Shown: in pieces, positions 1-7,045 of the stretch | Numbering within the stretch: the first letter of the stretch is position 1 | Layout of the letters: each line of letters begins with the position of its first letter | Assembly (NCBI GenBank): GCA_003650865.1 | Contig: QMSN01000032.1 | Coordinates: forward strand, 1 to 9,303 | Source of the DNA: Thermoprotei archaeon | GTDB taxonomy: Archaea > Thermoproteota > Methanomethylicia > Nezhaarchaeales > WYZ-LMO8 | Direction: 5' to 3' | DNA length: 9,303 nucleotides | Translations under genes and position numbers: made by a program | Notes under the pieces: generated by a model | The model's input: only the letters and a program-made list of their open reading frames with translations | What the model was told of the DNA's origin: nothing | The model's database searches: none

Positions 1-1
1 A

Positions 2-706
2 ACCAGCAAGAAGGATAGCCACGTCTACGACAGCATACTCTTAAAGCTCGAGAAGAACATAGTTGAATACGATGTATACAGCACAGACGTCGTAGACCCT
101 GTGGATCTCCTAGAGCCTGGAGTCATAGTTGACGTGGACGTGTCTCGCCTACCTGATGCAGCTAGAGATGAAGTGGTCTCCTACGTGTGCCGCCAAGTGC
201 TTCAGAGGGCTATGGCTGGTAGGATTCTCCCAACGCTCATAGTGATAGAGGAGGCTCACCTCTACCTTAGAAGTGATGTCGAGACAGCTGCTAAACAAGC
301 CATCGTTAGGATAGCTAGGGAGGGCAGGAAGTATGGTGTAGGTCTCCTCATAGTCTCTCAGAGGCCTAAGAGGCTCGACCCAGACGTGCTGAGCCAGATG
401 AATAGCCTCTGCGTGTTGAAGATCATGCAGCCCGAAGACCAGAACTACGTCAGGCAGTACAGCGAGTGGCTAACAGAGGAGATGGCAGCTGCACTACCGA
501 CGTTGGAGAGAGGGGAGGCAATACTCCTAGGTGAGTGGGTTAGGATGCCAGTAGCAGTGCTAATAGACAAGCATGAGGGGAAGCGTAGAGGGACTACTAT
601 AAGCGCAGCTAAGAGCTGGCTTAAAGCCAAGAACTCTAGGGAGCGCGAAGTTGCAAGACAAGTCGAAGAGGAGGAGATGGTTAAGGCTGCTGAAAGCTAC
701 TTCTAA
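2..706 (+). CDS. herA: HerA-type DNA-translocating ATPase, C-terminal part (5' end outside window)
   Basis: This frame is open from base 2 to the TAA at 704-706, giving 234 visible residues; the start lies upstream of the window. HerA is a hexameric FtsK/HerA-superfamily DNA translocase that works with the nuclease NurA, and with Mre11-Rad50, in archaeal DNA end resection. The visible part holds a Walker B strand ending in Glu-Glu-Ala-His (codons from 248), then the REGRKYGVGLLIVSQRP segment, the DPDVLSQMN stretch and the C-terminal GEAILLGEWVRMPVAVLI strand typical of HerA. The Walker A motif must lie upstream. The tail is charged and helical. The stop overlaps that of the convergent bax1 by a few bases. 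The family call is firm; herA proper rather than a DUF87 paralogue is likely but unproven, because nurA, mre11 and rad50 would be outside the window. Confidence 0.88.
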   Translation, partial: TSKKDSHVYDSILLKLEKNIVEYDVYSTDVVDPVDLLEPGVIVDVDVSRLPDAARDEVVSYVCRQVLQRAMAGRILPTLIVIEEAHLYLRSDVETAAKQAIVRIAREGRKYGVGLLIVSQRPKRLDPDVLSQMNSLCVLKIMQPEDQNYVRQYSEWLTEEMAAALPTLERGEAILLGEWVRMPVAVLIDKHEGKRRGTTISAAKSWLKAKNSREREVARQVEEEEMVKAAESYF

Positions 707-2172
707 GGTTTAACTCTCTTAACAACAGCTTTAGAGGGGTCAAGCCCTCTCCACAATACCATCAATCCATGGCTCCTAATCAGCCTATACGCCTCTTGCT
801 CATTACTCACTCCACGAGCTCTAAGCTCGCTCAACACCTTCTCGAGAGGCTCCTCTCCTATGGAGCTTAGGTAGGAAGAAACCTCGTCGAGAGAGACCTC
901 AACCAGCGGTGTCTCCACAAGCCTTTCAGGGCTAGAGGGGGTGGTGGGTTGCTTAGCCTCAACCCTAACTGGCTCCAGTCTCCTAAGCACGGGCACCAAG
1001 TCTGAAGCCCTTAGTTTACCGTCGAAAACTACGACGGCTCCTCTAAGCCTCTCCAAGGACTCCTTGGAGCAAGCCATGTGCTTGTTCACGGCGATTATCA
1101 TGGGTTCCTTGACCTGTAAGAGCTTCTGCATCTTTCTCTCTATGTACTCAGGAGTCCAGAAGCCCACTATCTCCAAGTAAACCTTCACATCCCCCTTGTA
1201 CAGTGCGAAGTCCGGTATGAAGATAGAGCCTCCAGCCATGAGAGGTTCAGGCTCTCTCACAATCCTCCAGCCTAAGCCCAATGCTTGAAACCTAAGCATG
1301 AAGTCCTCTTCAACCATGCTGTCGAAGGTCTCCTCTATAGGCGGCTTGCTGGGCATGAGCTTACTGAACCTCTCATCGAGCTCCATGAGGAAGCGCCTCT
1401 TCATGTAGAGGACCTCCGCTCTAATCCTCCAAGACCTTAAGCGGAGGACTAACGGTATTAGCCTAGCCATCCTAGTGCCGTAGCGCCTAGTCGACACCAG
1501 CAGAGAGGCTGGGCCATCTATGTGGAGCCTTAGGACGCCATCACTCTTCTCAGCCATGTACATCAAGCCCAGCATCTTGACCGTCCTCAGAATACTCTTA
1601 GCCTCTCCACCCGTCATGTTGGCTACCAAGTCCATAGACATGGCCTTAAAGGTGAGAGTCTGAGTTAAAGAGAGGTTGTACTGCCTTAGGAGGTCCACGG
1701 GCGTGGGCGCGTTGAAGCTAATGATGATCTCCGAGTCCTCGTAGCTTGCCTCGAAAGCCTTAATTAAGTCATGGACTGAGACGTTTAGCCTCTTAGCAGC
1801 CTCTTCAAAAACCTTGACTTTAACCTCGGGGGTTGTGGCAAAGCCCATTTGAGATGACACTGCGAAGACCGTTCTCCTAGCGAGGTCAGGAGGCACTTTG
1901 GTCTCAGGCTTTTGAGCCTCAATCAACCTGTCCAGTAGCTCAATGAGCCCCCTAACGAACTTTGGGTGGTAGCCTAGATCTTCAAGCTCGTCTTCAACAT
2001 CGTCTATGGCGTCCTCAAGCTCGCCAATGGTCTTACCGACGTGCTCTTGGTATGTGTCTATGAGCAAGGAAGCAGCATACTCATTCTCGTAGTTCAGCTC
2101 AGCGAAGCGAGGGAGAACCTTGAAGCCTCTCCTCTTAACCCTCAGTAGGTTTGAAGGCAGCAATTTAGCCAC
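703..2172 (-). CDS. bax1: Bax1 nuclease (DUF790), partner of XPB
   Basis: This 489-residue protein belongs to the archaeal DUF790/Bax1 family. Bax1 binds archaeal XPB and cuts DNA next to the unwound bubble, as shown for crenarchaeal and Archaeoglobus pairs. The N-terminal LLPSNLLRVKRRG stretch with following helices (1-90) is the family signature. The nuclease core is near 285-385: Pro-Asp at 320-321 followed by Glu334 in YLEIVGFW, a PD-(D/E)xK-like arrangement with downstream Lys347 and Lys350. Beyond residue 400 there is a Pro/Thr/Ser-rich linker (about 405-420) and a helical tail of about 65 residues. The start is GTG at 2172, inside the last codons of XPB, with a GAGGG-like ribosome site about 7 bases upstream; the XPB TAA is at 2165-2167. 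Overlap implies translational coupling. The 3' end (TAG, 703-705) overlaps the convergent herA stop. Confidence 0.9.
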   Translation of the reverse strand: MAKLLPSNLLRVKRRGFKVLPRFAELNYENEYAASLLIDTYQEHVGKTIGELEDAIDDVEDELEDLGYHPKFVRGLIELLDRLIEAQKPETKVPPDLARRTVFAVSSQMGFATTPEVKVKVFEEAAKRLNVSVHDLIKAFEASYEDSEIIISFNAPTPVDLLRQYNLSLTQTLTFKAMSMDLVANMTGGEAKSILRTVKMLGLMYMAEKSDGVLRLHIDGPASLLVSTRRYGTRMARLIPLVLRLRSWRIRAEVLYMKRRFLMELDERFSKLMPSKPPIEETFDSMVEEDFMLRFQALGLGWRIVREPEPLMAGGSIFIPDFALYKGDVKVYLEIVGFWTPEYIERKMQKLLQVKEPMIIAVNKHMACSKESLERLRGAVVVFDGKLRASDLVPVLRRLEPVRVEAKQPTTPSSPERLVETPLVEVSLDEVSSYLSSIGEEPLEKVLSELRARGVSNEQEAYRLIRSHGLMVLWRGLDPSKAVVKRVKP

Positions 2173-3526
2173 CAGTTAGCCCTCTACGCCTCCTCCTAGA
2201 TATCATGACTTCAGGGGTTCCCTTAGCCACAACCTCGTAGAGGACTGCTCTCTTGCCGGGTGCTGGCCTAAGTATTCTACCAAGCCTCTGAATGAAAGCC
2301 CTTCTGCTGCCCGTGCCACTGAGCACTATCGCCACGTTGGCGTCCGGCACATCTATACCCTCCTCTAGGACCTTGCTGGTCACGACAGCTCTATAGACGC
2401 CGCTCCTGAATAGCTCCATGACCTCCGCTCTCTCCTTAGAGCCTGTCTTGTACGTTATCTCCGGTATGAGAAGCTCCTTGGATATCCTGCGCACGGCTTT
2501 GTTTAGCTCCGTGAATATTATTATTCTATCGCCCTTATGCCTCCTCAAGAGGTCCTTCAGGACGTCAAGCTTAGACACGGAGTTTAGGACTAGAAGCCTA
2601 GCGTCTCTCCAAGCCAGTAGAGCTCGCCTAGCCTCCTTGCTTAAGCCGCTAGCCATTATCAGCCTCCTAAAGTCTTGGAGGGACTTGAGCTTCCACCCCT
2701 TCTTCTCGAGGAAGTCCTTATACATGGAGAAGAGCTTGGAGAACTTCAGCTTCTCCTCGTCGGTGAGCTCGACGTAGACCCTCACTAAGTCGAAGTCTGC
2801 TAAGTGCTTACTCTTCATCTCGTAGACGGCCTTTCTATAGACGACTTCTCCTACGAGGTCCAGCAGGTCTACGTGCCTCCCATCCTCCCTCTCGAAGGTG
2901 GCTGTGAGACCAAGCCTATGAGGAGCAGTGCTTAGTAGAGCTATTTGCCTAAAGCTTTCACTTGGCAGGTGATGCACCTCGTCGAAGACTAGGAGCTTAA
3001 ACTTATTGCCCAGCTCCTCAGCGTGCATGTAGGCTGAGCTGTAAGTTGAGACCGTTATGAACGATATCTTCTTCTCACCTCCACCAAGAACTCCCACATC
3101 GACGTTTAAGCTCTTAGCGAGCTGAGACCTCCACTGCTCCAAGAGCTCTATGGTCGGGACCACCACCAACGTGGGCTCATTGAGGGTCGCTATTGCCTTA
3201 ATCGCTATGAGGGTCTTGCCAGTCCCCGTGGGGAGGACTACTATGCCCCTCATACCAGCCTTAAGCCACTCCTCAAGAGCCTCCTCCTGGTAGCTTCTGA
3301 GAGGCTTAATGTGGGGGGTGCCTATGGACCCCCCAATTGGGGATAAGACCTTGTCAATAACCTCAAAGCCCATCTCCTCAAGAGCCCTCTTAACCTCGAA
3401 GTACTTGTACGCTAAGGCTCTTAAGCATCCGCTCCTCACATCCCACTTACAACCTGGAAGCTCACCTCTAAACCCCTTCACAACTACTGTTCCACGCTCG
3501 TACTCCAAAACCACTGGAGGAGGCAT
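2165..3526 (-). CDS. xpb: XPB-type DNA repair helicase (SF2)
   Basis: This 453-residue superfamily 2 helicase is the archaeal homologue of eukaryotic XPB/Rad25, normal in length for the archaeal form, which lacks the long eukaryotic N-terminal extension. Residues 1-70 would be the damage-recognition domain. Helicase domain 1 contains the RSYQ motif (77-80), Walker A PTGTGKT (99-105), Walker B DEVH (182-185), TAT (208-210) and the XPB-specific RED motif (213-215). The 240-310 insertion fits the thumb region. Domain 2 holds motif IV IIIFTE, motif V around EEGIDVPDANVAI (388-400) and motif VI QRLGRILRP (413-421). The C-terminus has five consecutive arginines (444-448). It opens DNA 3'-5' and hands it to Bax1, encoded immediately downstream with an 8-base overlap. 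ATG at 3526 is the only sensible start; the nearest GGAGG lies 13 bases upstream, an unusually long spacing. Confidence 0.96.
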   Translation of the reverse strand: MPPPVVLEYERGTVVVKGFRGELPGCKWDVRSGCLRALAYKYFEVKRALEEMGFEVIDKVLSPIGGSIGTPHIKPLRSYQEEALEEWLKAGMRGIVVLPTGTGKTLIAIKAIATLNEPTLVVVPTIELLEQWRSQLAKSLNVDVGVLGGGEKKISFITVSTYSSAYMHAEELGNKFKLLVFDEVHHLPSESFRQIALLSTAPHRLGLTATFEREDGRHVDLLDLVGEVVYRKAVYEMKSKHLADFDLVRVYVELTDEEKLKFSKLFSMYKDFLEKKGWKLKSLQDFRRLIMASGLSKEARRALLAWRDARLLVLNSVSKLDVLKDLLRRHKGDRIIIFTELNKAVRRISKELLIPEITYKTGSKERAEVMELFRSGVYRAVVTSKVLEEGIDVPDANVAIVLSGTGSRRAFIQRLGRILRPAPGKRAVLYEVVAKGTPEVMISRRRRRGLTGG

Positions 3527-3663
3527 AGCCAGCCTTCTTCCTCCAACCCATAGCTCCCTTAAACTTCAGAATAGTATAGCGAGGAGCTCTATATTACTTT
3601 GGCTTTAACATCGTACGTAAGCCCGCATGGCCGTCGGCGTAAGAGGCTACTCTACCTACACCT
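3527..3663 (-). promoter_or_regulatory. Upstream region of XPB with candidate box A motifs
   Basis: This 137-base gap between the TIM-barrel stop and the XPB ATG holds two candidate TATA boxes on the minus strand. GAAGTTTAAGGG (around 3557-3568) would place transcription start near 3536, giving a leader of about 10 bases. AATATA (around 3590-3595) would give a leader of about 40 bases that includes the GGAGG at 3540-3544. The minus strand has no run of more than three T here, so no archaeal U-tract terminator separates the upstream gene from XPB; read-through is possible. No gene is seen in the gap. Confidence 0.4.
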
Positions 3664-4512
3664 TCATCGAAGCTCTCTCTTCAAGAGCTCCACGACATCT
3701 ACTAGGTCTCCCGGCTTAGCGTCTCCACCGTCAGGGTTCTTGAAGGCCTCTATAACTATGAAGGCAGGCTTAAAGCTCCAAGACCTCGAGGCCTCAATAA
3801 GCGCTTTTATAGAATGAGACGTAGTCGTTGGCGTTATGTGCTCATCTATCCACCTCCCCTGAACTAGGCAGTCGTAGACGTGGATGCACTTTATCAAGTC
3901 TCGAAGCTCTCGAAGCCAAGAGTTGACGAGCTCGTACAGATCCACGTTTCTATTTCTCCTCACTGAGTGGGCGTAGGCGTGCCCCACGTCGAAGCACACC
4001 TTGCACCCATTGACCTGCCTGAACAGCTTAACAGCTTGGTCTAGAGATGCGCAGAACTGGTGAGGCACATTCTCAAACACCACTTCAAGACCTCTCTTAG
4101 ACGCGTAACTCACGACTTCCTTCACCGACTTGACGGCTGAGTCCACAATTAGCTGCTCGTACTCATTAGCCTCGCTCACGGCCTGGTCTGTCGAGACGTG
4201 AAACACCACGTAGGCAGGCTCTAAAGCCTTACAGCAGTCTAGGATCCTCACGACGTACTTGACGGAGGCCTCCCTCACCTCACTTATCGGAGAGGCCAGC
4301 TTCACATCCCTCCAGCAGCCATGTAAAGCTATGTCTAAGCCCATCTCCTTCATAGCCCTCGCTATGAGGTTAGGGGTTGAGGAGTCGGGGATGGGCCATG
4401 GGAAGTCAAGGCTCAGCTCTATGAAGTCGAAGCCAGCCTCATAAGCCTCTTTAAGCTTAGCCTCGAAGTTCCCCCTATCGCCAATCCACAGTGGAAAGCC
4501 CACCCGCACCAT
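3664..4512 (-). CDS. AP-endonuclease-2/xylose-isomerase-like TIM-barrel metalloenzyme; endonuclease IV-like or sugar isomerase
   Basis: This 282-residue protein has the alternating strand-helix layout of a TIM barrel of the AP_endonuc_2 superfamily, which includes endonuclease IV (Nfo) and sugar-phosphate isomerases/epimerases. Candidate metal ligands are His64 (ALHG), His105 (VVFH), Glu147 (VVFEN), Asp175 and His178 (FDVGH), His211 (IHVYD), Asp223 and His225 (IDEH) and Glu255 (VIEA). These nine match, in order and near spacing, the trinuclear-zinc ligands recalled for E. coli Nfo (285 residues). However, the usual Nfo N-terminal GAHVS motif is absent, and the Gly-Glu-Gly that normally follows DxH is replaced by a Thr run (228-231). 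Many isomerases share some of these residues, so the substrate is open. Start ATG at 4512 has GGGAG just upstream. The gene lies 26 bases after the transporter and 137 before XPB, on the same strand. Confidence 0.85.
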   Translation of the reverse strand: MVRVGFPLWIGDRGNFEAKLKEAYEAGFDFIELSLDFPWPIPDSSTPNLIARAMKEMGLDIALHGCWRDVKLASPISEVREASVKYVVRILDCCKALEPAYVVFHVSTDQAVSEANEYEQLIVDSAVKSVKEVVSYASKRGLEVVFENVPHQFCASLDQAVKLFRQVNGCKVCFDVGHAYAHSVRRNRNVDLYELVNSWLRELRDLIKCIHVYDCLVQGRWIDEHITPTTTSHSIKALIEASRSWSFKPAFIVIEAFKNPDGGDAKPGDLVDVVELLKRELR

Positions 4513-4538
4513 GACTCCCGCCGCTCGACGTTAAACCA

Positions 4539-5699
4539 CTACTTCAATCTCAACGTTTTTCCACTTAAAGCTCTCGATGCTAGGGCTAGGAGGAGCATTG
4601 ACGTTAAGGCTGCCGAAAACCCGAAGAGAAATGGCACCTTAAAGCCGCCTGTTAAGTCGGCGAGGAAGCCAGCGGCTTTCGGCGACGCCATGGAGCCTAT
4701 CGAGAAAAACACGGTCCAAAGCCCTAAGACTGTTCCAGCTCTCTCGCTGAAGTCCGAGGCTAAGACTCCGTAGAGGGGGACGCAACCTCCATATCCCAAC
4801 CCGAACATAGCCGCGTAGAGGAACAACAAGGCTGGTGAAGGAGCTAATGCGCAAAGCAGTTGGCTCAACCCTATAAGGGCCAGGCTAAACAGCAATACGC
4901 AGCTGCGACCAGCTACATCCGACAAGTGTGAGAGAAGGAGCTTACCGGGTATGCTCGCCGCTGCTACGGCGACTCCTAGGAGCGATGCAGCCCAGTAGTC
5001 TAGCCCAACCTCACTAAGGCCGAACTTGGATAGGAAGGCTAGTGGAACCCATAGCGTTACTCCAAACATCATGTATGAGAGGGCTATGAGCCAGAAGCTG
5101 ATGCTCTTAGGGGCTTGGAGAGAGGGGAGAACTCTGACTCTAAGAGAGGGTAGGACTAAGAGAGATGATGCTGCTACAGCTAGAGAGGCAAGACTCCACA
5201 CCGTCCAGTGAGACCTCCAACCGAAGCTAGCGATTAAAGGTGGCGCCAAGAAGCTTGAAATCATGTAGCCCACTGAGCTACCTGAATCTATGACTCCAAG
5301 GGCCAGCCCCCTCTTTCTGCTGGGAATGAGCCTTCTAGCAAGCGTGGCCATAGGGGCCCAGGCAGCAGCTGCCCCTACGCCAACTATGAAGAAGAAGGCT
5401 ATGCATTGCTCAAAGCTCGTTGAAGTGGACATGAGGGCTGAGCCAACCCCCATGACAGCCGTGAATAGGGCTACAGTCCTCTTAAACCCGAACTTGTCGG
5501 CTAAGAAGCCAGCTAACGGTGTGAATACTGCGTAAGCTACGAAGTAAGATGTCACTATGCTGCCGACCTGCTCATTTGTTAAAGCTAAGTCGAGGGCCAT
5601 GGGTGGAGCTACAACGCCGTAGCCATACCTCAAGGCGTAAGAGACCACCAGCACGCTGAAGGCACCAGCGAGCACTGGAGTCCACTTCCAGCGCAACAT
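4539..5699 (-). CDS. Major facilitator superfamily transporter
   Basis: This protein of about 386 residues is almost entirely hydrophobic segments, fitting 12 transmembrane helices in two six-helix halves. The loop after helix 2 has MFS motif A, GFLADKFGFKR (64-74). A degenerate counterpart, SHLSDVAGRS (about 257-266), follows helix 8 in the second half, and a Gly-rich YGVV...PPM stretch lies in helix 1. The overall look resembles small organic-anion MFS carriers, but the substrate cannot be read from sequence. An in-frame GTG at 5705 is possible; ATG at 5699 is preferred because GGAAGGTG sits just upstream of it, whereas the GTG would lie inside that site. The gene ends 26 bases before the TIM-barrel gene on the same strand, so the two are probably cotranscribed. 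It diverges from the F420 flavoprotein gene across about 180 bases. Confidence 0.93.
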   Translation of the reverse strand: MLRWKWTPVLAGAFSVLVVSYALRYGYGVVAPPMALDLALTNEQVGSIVTSYFVAYAVFTPLAGFLADKFGFKRTVALFTAVMGVGSALMSTSTSFEQCIAFFFIVGVGAAAAWAPMATLARRLIPSRKRGLALGVIDSGSSVGYMISSFLAPPLIASFGWRSHWTVWSLASLAVAASSLLVLPSLRVRVLPSLQAPKSISFWLIALSYMMFGVTLWVPLAFLSKFGLSEVGLDYWAASLLGVAVAAASIPGKLLLSHLSDVAGRSCVLLFSLALIGLSQLLCALAPSPALLFLYAAMFGLGYGGCVPLYGVLASDFSERAGTVLGLWTVFFSIGSMASPKAAGFLADLTGGFKVPFLFGFSAALTSMLLLALASRALSGKTLRLK

Positions 5700-5739
5700 C
5701 CACACCTTCCATCGTGAGACGCGACTATCTCACTGCATA

Positions 5740-5756
5740 CCTAAAAAACAGTTTTT
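5740..5756 (-). promoter_or_regulatory. Candidate box A promoter for the MFS transporter
   Basis: On the minus strand GGAAAAACTG followed by TTTTTTAGG resembles a purine-rich BRE plus a T/A-rich box A. A box centre near 5745 predicts transcription start near 5719, a leader of roughly 20 bases to the ATG at 5699. The + strand stretch AAAAACAGTTTTT (5745-5757) is also a short inverted repeat, so an operator role is equally possible. Confidence 0.35.
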
Positions 5757-5851
5757 CCTAAGCCTCGTAGAGTACCTCGAGAAACTGGAAGGATTACACA
5801 TCGATTATTGAGGAGCAGAACGGTAAAGGTTAAGAGGTCACTCCTTATCTC

Positions 5852-5869
5852 ATTTTAAGCGTTAAGGAG
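5852..5869 (+). promoter_or_regulatory. Box A-like motif and ribosome site before the FrhB-family gene
   Basis: ATTTTAA (5852-5858) could be a TATA box whose predicted start point, about 26 bases on, falls at the ATG codons 5878 or 5881, giving a leaderless mRNA. AAGGAG (5864-5869) lies 8 bases before ATG 5878 and would suit a leadered mRNA from a further-upstream promoter. The two readings exclude each other; the sequence alone does not decide. No gene is seen in the rest of 5706-5868. Confidence 0.35.
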
Positions 5870-5877
5870 TGTGGCTC

Positions 5878-6957
5878 ATGATGGCTTGGCAGCCTAAAAC
5901 CCCAATTACCAGCGTTTACCAGCTGTTAGACGCTAACATTTGCTCTCTTTGTGGGGCATGTGTTGCAGCATGCTACTGGGAGGCAGTCTACTTCAACCCT
6001 AAGGAGCCCAGCCGCATCTCCAGGGAGCCCAAGCTGTGCGTTGACTGCTCTAGATGTTTAATTGTTTGTCCTCAAGCGATGCTTTGGGTTAAGAAGGAGC
6101 TTTATGAGCAGGATGTCAAGCCCCTAGACGCCTATCAGGCGAGGAGTAAGGTAGAGAAGGTGTTGTCCGTCGCTCAGGACGGCGGAACAGTATCGACGCT
6201 CGCCATGGTAGCGCTGGACAAGGGGCTTGTAGACGCTGTAGTGCTCGCAGGCGCTGGAGAGAGGTGGTCACCCACGCCCGTCATAGCGTTCACTGCCGAC
6301 GACGTGTTGAAGTGCGCGAAGTCGAAGTACTTCTACATACCGTCCCTCGTAGAGCTCGGCAGGATGGATGGCATCAAGAAGATCATGGTCGTAGGGCTAC
6401 CCTGCCAGATAAGGGCTATCGAGAGGCTATCAGAGCTCGACGTCGGCATAGCTAGGAAGGTAGCGTATAAGGTTGGGCTGTTCTGCGGACACAACCTCGA
6501 CTACGCCTCAGTCGTGGAGAAGCTACTGCCGAAGGTTGGGGTGAGCGTCGAGGATCTGGCCAAGATGAACATTAAGGCTAAGGTGATATTTCAAGACAAG
6601 AGTGGGAAGTCCTATGAGCTCCCGCTATCTGAGTTCGAGAGCTTAGCTAGACCAGCATGCCTCCAGTGCCCCGAATTCGTCTCGAGGTACGCTGACATAA
6701 ACGTAGGCTCCATAGGCGCGCCAGATGGCTGGAACTCCGTGCTGGTTATGAGCAAAAGCGGTGAGGAGCTGTTCAACAAGGCTGTGGCTGAGGGATTACT
6801 AGAGACCAAGAAGCCCAGCAGCGAGGACCTAGACAGGATATACAAGATGGATAAGAGGAAGAGGAGCAATGCGTCCAAGTACTTCAAGGAGTTCTATGGG
6901 GTTGATGTGGGGATCCAATTCCTAGACCGCGACACTTGGAGAGTTATCTCGAGGTAA
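5878..6957 (+). CDS. F420-binding FrhB-family iron-sulfur flavoprotein, FqoF/FpoF-like architecture
   Basis: This 359-residue protein (from ATG 5878) starts with two ferredoxin-type motifs: Cys22, 25, 28, 32 and Cys54, 57, 60, 64-Pro. Then come the FrhB N and C domains of the coenzyme F420 hydrogenase/dehydrogenase beta family, with QDGGTVS (about 100-106), GLPCQ (Cys176), LFCGHN (Cys203) and CLQC (Cys261, 264). In FrhB these late cysteines help hold a [4Fe-4S] cluster near FAD and F420. The order ferredoxin-FrhB N-FrhB C and the length match FqoF/FpoF, the F420H2 input module of Fqo/Fpo complexes; related modules occur in F420-dependent sulfite reductase and formate dehydrogenases. The protein would be cytoplasmic and shuttle electrons between F420 and a ferredoxin-like partner. 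No partner subunit is in the window, so the physiological reaction is unknown. GTG 5869 and ATG 5881 are alternative starts. Confidence 0.92.
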   Translation: MMAWQPKTPITSVYQLLDANICSLCGACVAACYWEAVYFNPKEPSRISREPKLCVDCSRCLIVCPQAMLWVKKELYEQDVKPLDAYQARSKVEKVLSVAQDGGTVSTLAMVALDKGLVDAVVLAGAGERWSPTPVIAFTADDVLKCAKSKYFYIPSLVELGRMDGIKKIMVVGLPCQIRAIERLSELDVGIARKVAYKVGLFCGHNLDYASVVEKLLPKVGVSVEDLAKMNIKAKVIFQDKSGKSYELPLSEFESLARPACLQCPEFVSRYADINVGSIGAPDGWNSVLVMSKSGEELFNKAVAEGLLETKKPSSEDLDRIYKMDKRKRSNASKYFKEFYGVDVGIQFLDRDTWRVISR

Positions 6958-6976
6958 GGCAAACTCAAGATCAACC

Positions 6977-6982
6977 TTTTTT
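6977..6982 (+). terminator. T-run terminator after the FrhB-family gene
   Basis: Six T residues preceded by CC begin 20 bases after the TAA at 6955-6957, with more pyrimidines up to 6995 (TATTCCTCT, CTTTT). Archaeal RNA polymerase terminates at such U-tracts without needing a hairpin. Confidence 0.5.
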
Positions 6983-7003
6983 ATTCCTCTACTTTTGGAG
7001 GAG

Positions 7004-7026
7004 AAAAAAAAGTTATGAGCTCATAA
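7004..7026 (-). terminator. Palindrome plus U8 terminator for the secreted-protein gene
   Basis: Reading the minus strand, the perfect 14-base palindrome TTATGAGCTCATAA (7013-7026) is followed directly by eight T residues (complement of the A-run 7004-7011). It lies 20 bases beyond the TAG at 7046-7048. A short stem with a four-base loop is possible, but the U8 tract is likely the main signal. With the T-run at 6977 it closes two convergent transcription units. Confidence 0.5.
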
Positions 7027-7045
7027 GTCCACTTCATTTACTCAA

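Noticed and set aside
941..1180. Open frame antisense to bax1
   Set aside because: It lies wholly opposite a confidently identified gene, has low-complexity Ser/Thr/Leu composition and no ribosome site; a shadow of the real frame.
2418..2777. 119-codon frame antisense to XPB
   Set aside because: Ser/Leu-rich mirror of the helicase coding strand with no family resemblance.
3600..3660. Repeated CTTACG on the minus strand with a CGTACG palindrome, considered as a repeat or small RNA
   Set aside because: Only two six-base copies with no extended complementarity; consistent with chance.
3599..3817. Plus-strand frame beginning in the XPB upstream gap
   Set aside because: Mostly antisense to the TIM-barrel gene; composition is that of a shadow and no start signal precedes it.
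5745..5757. AAAAACAGTTTTT as an intrinsic terminator hairpin
   Set aside because: It lies between divergent gene starts, not gene ends, and the stem would be only A-U pairs; a promoter or operator reading is more sensible.
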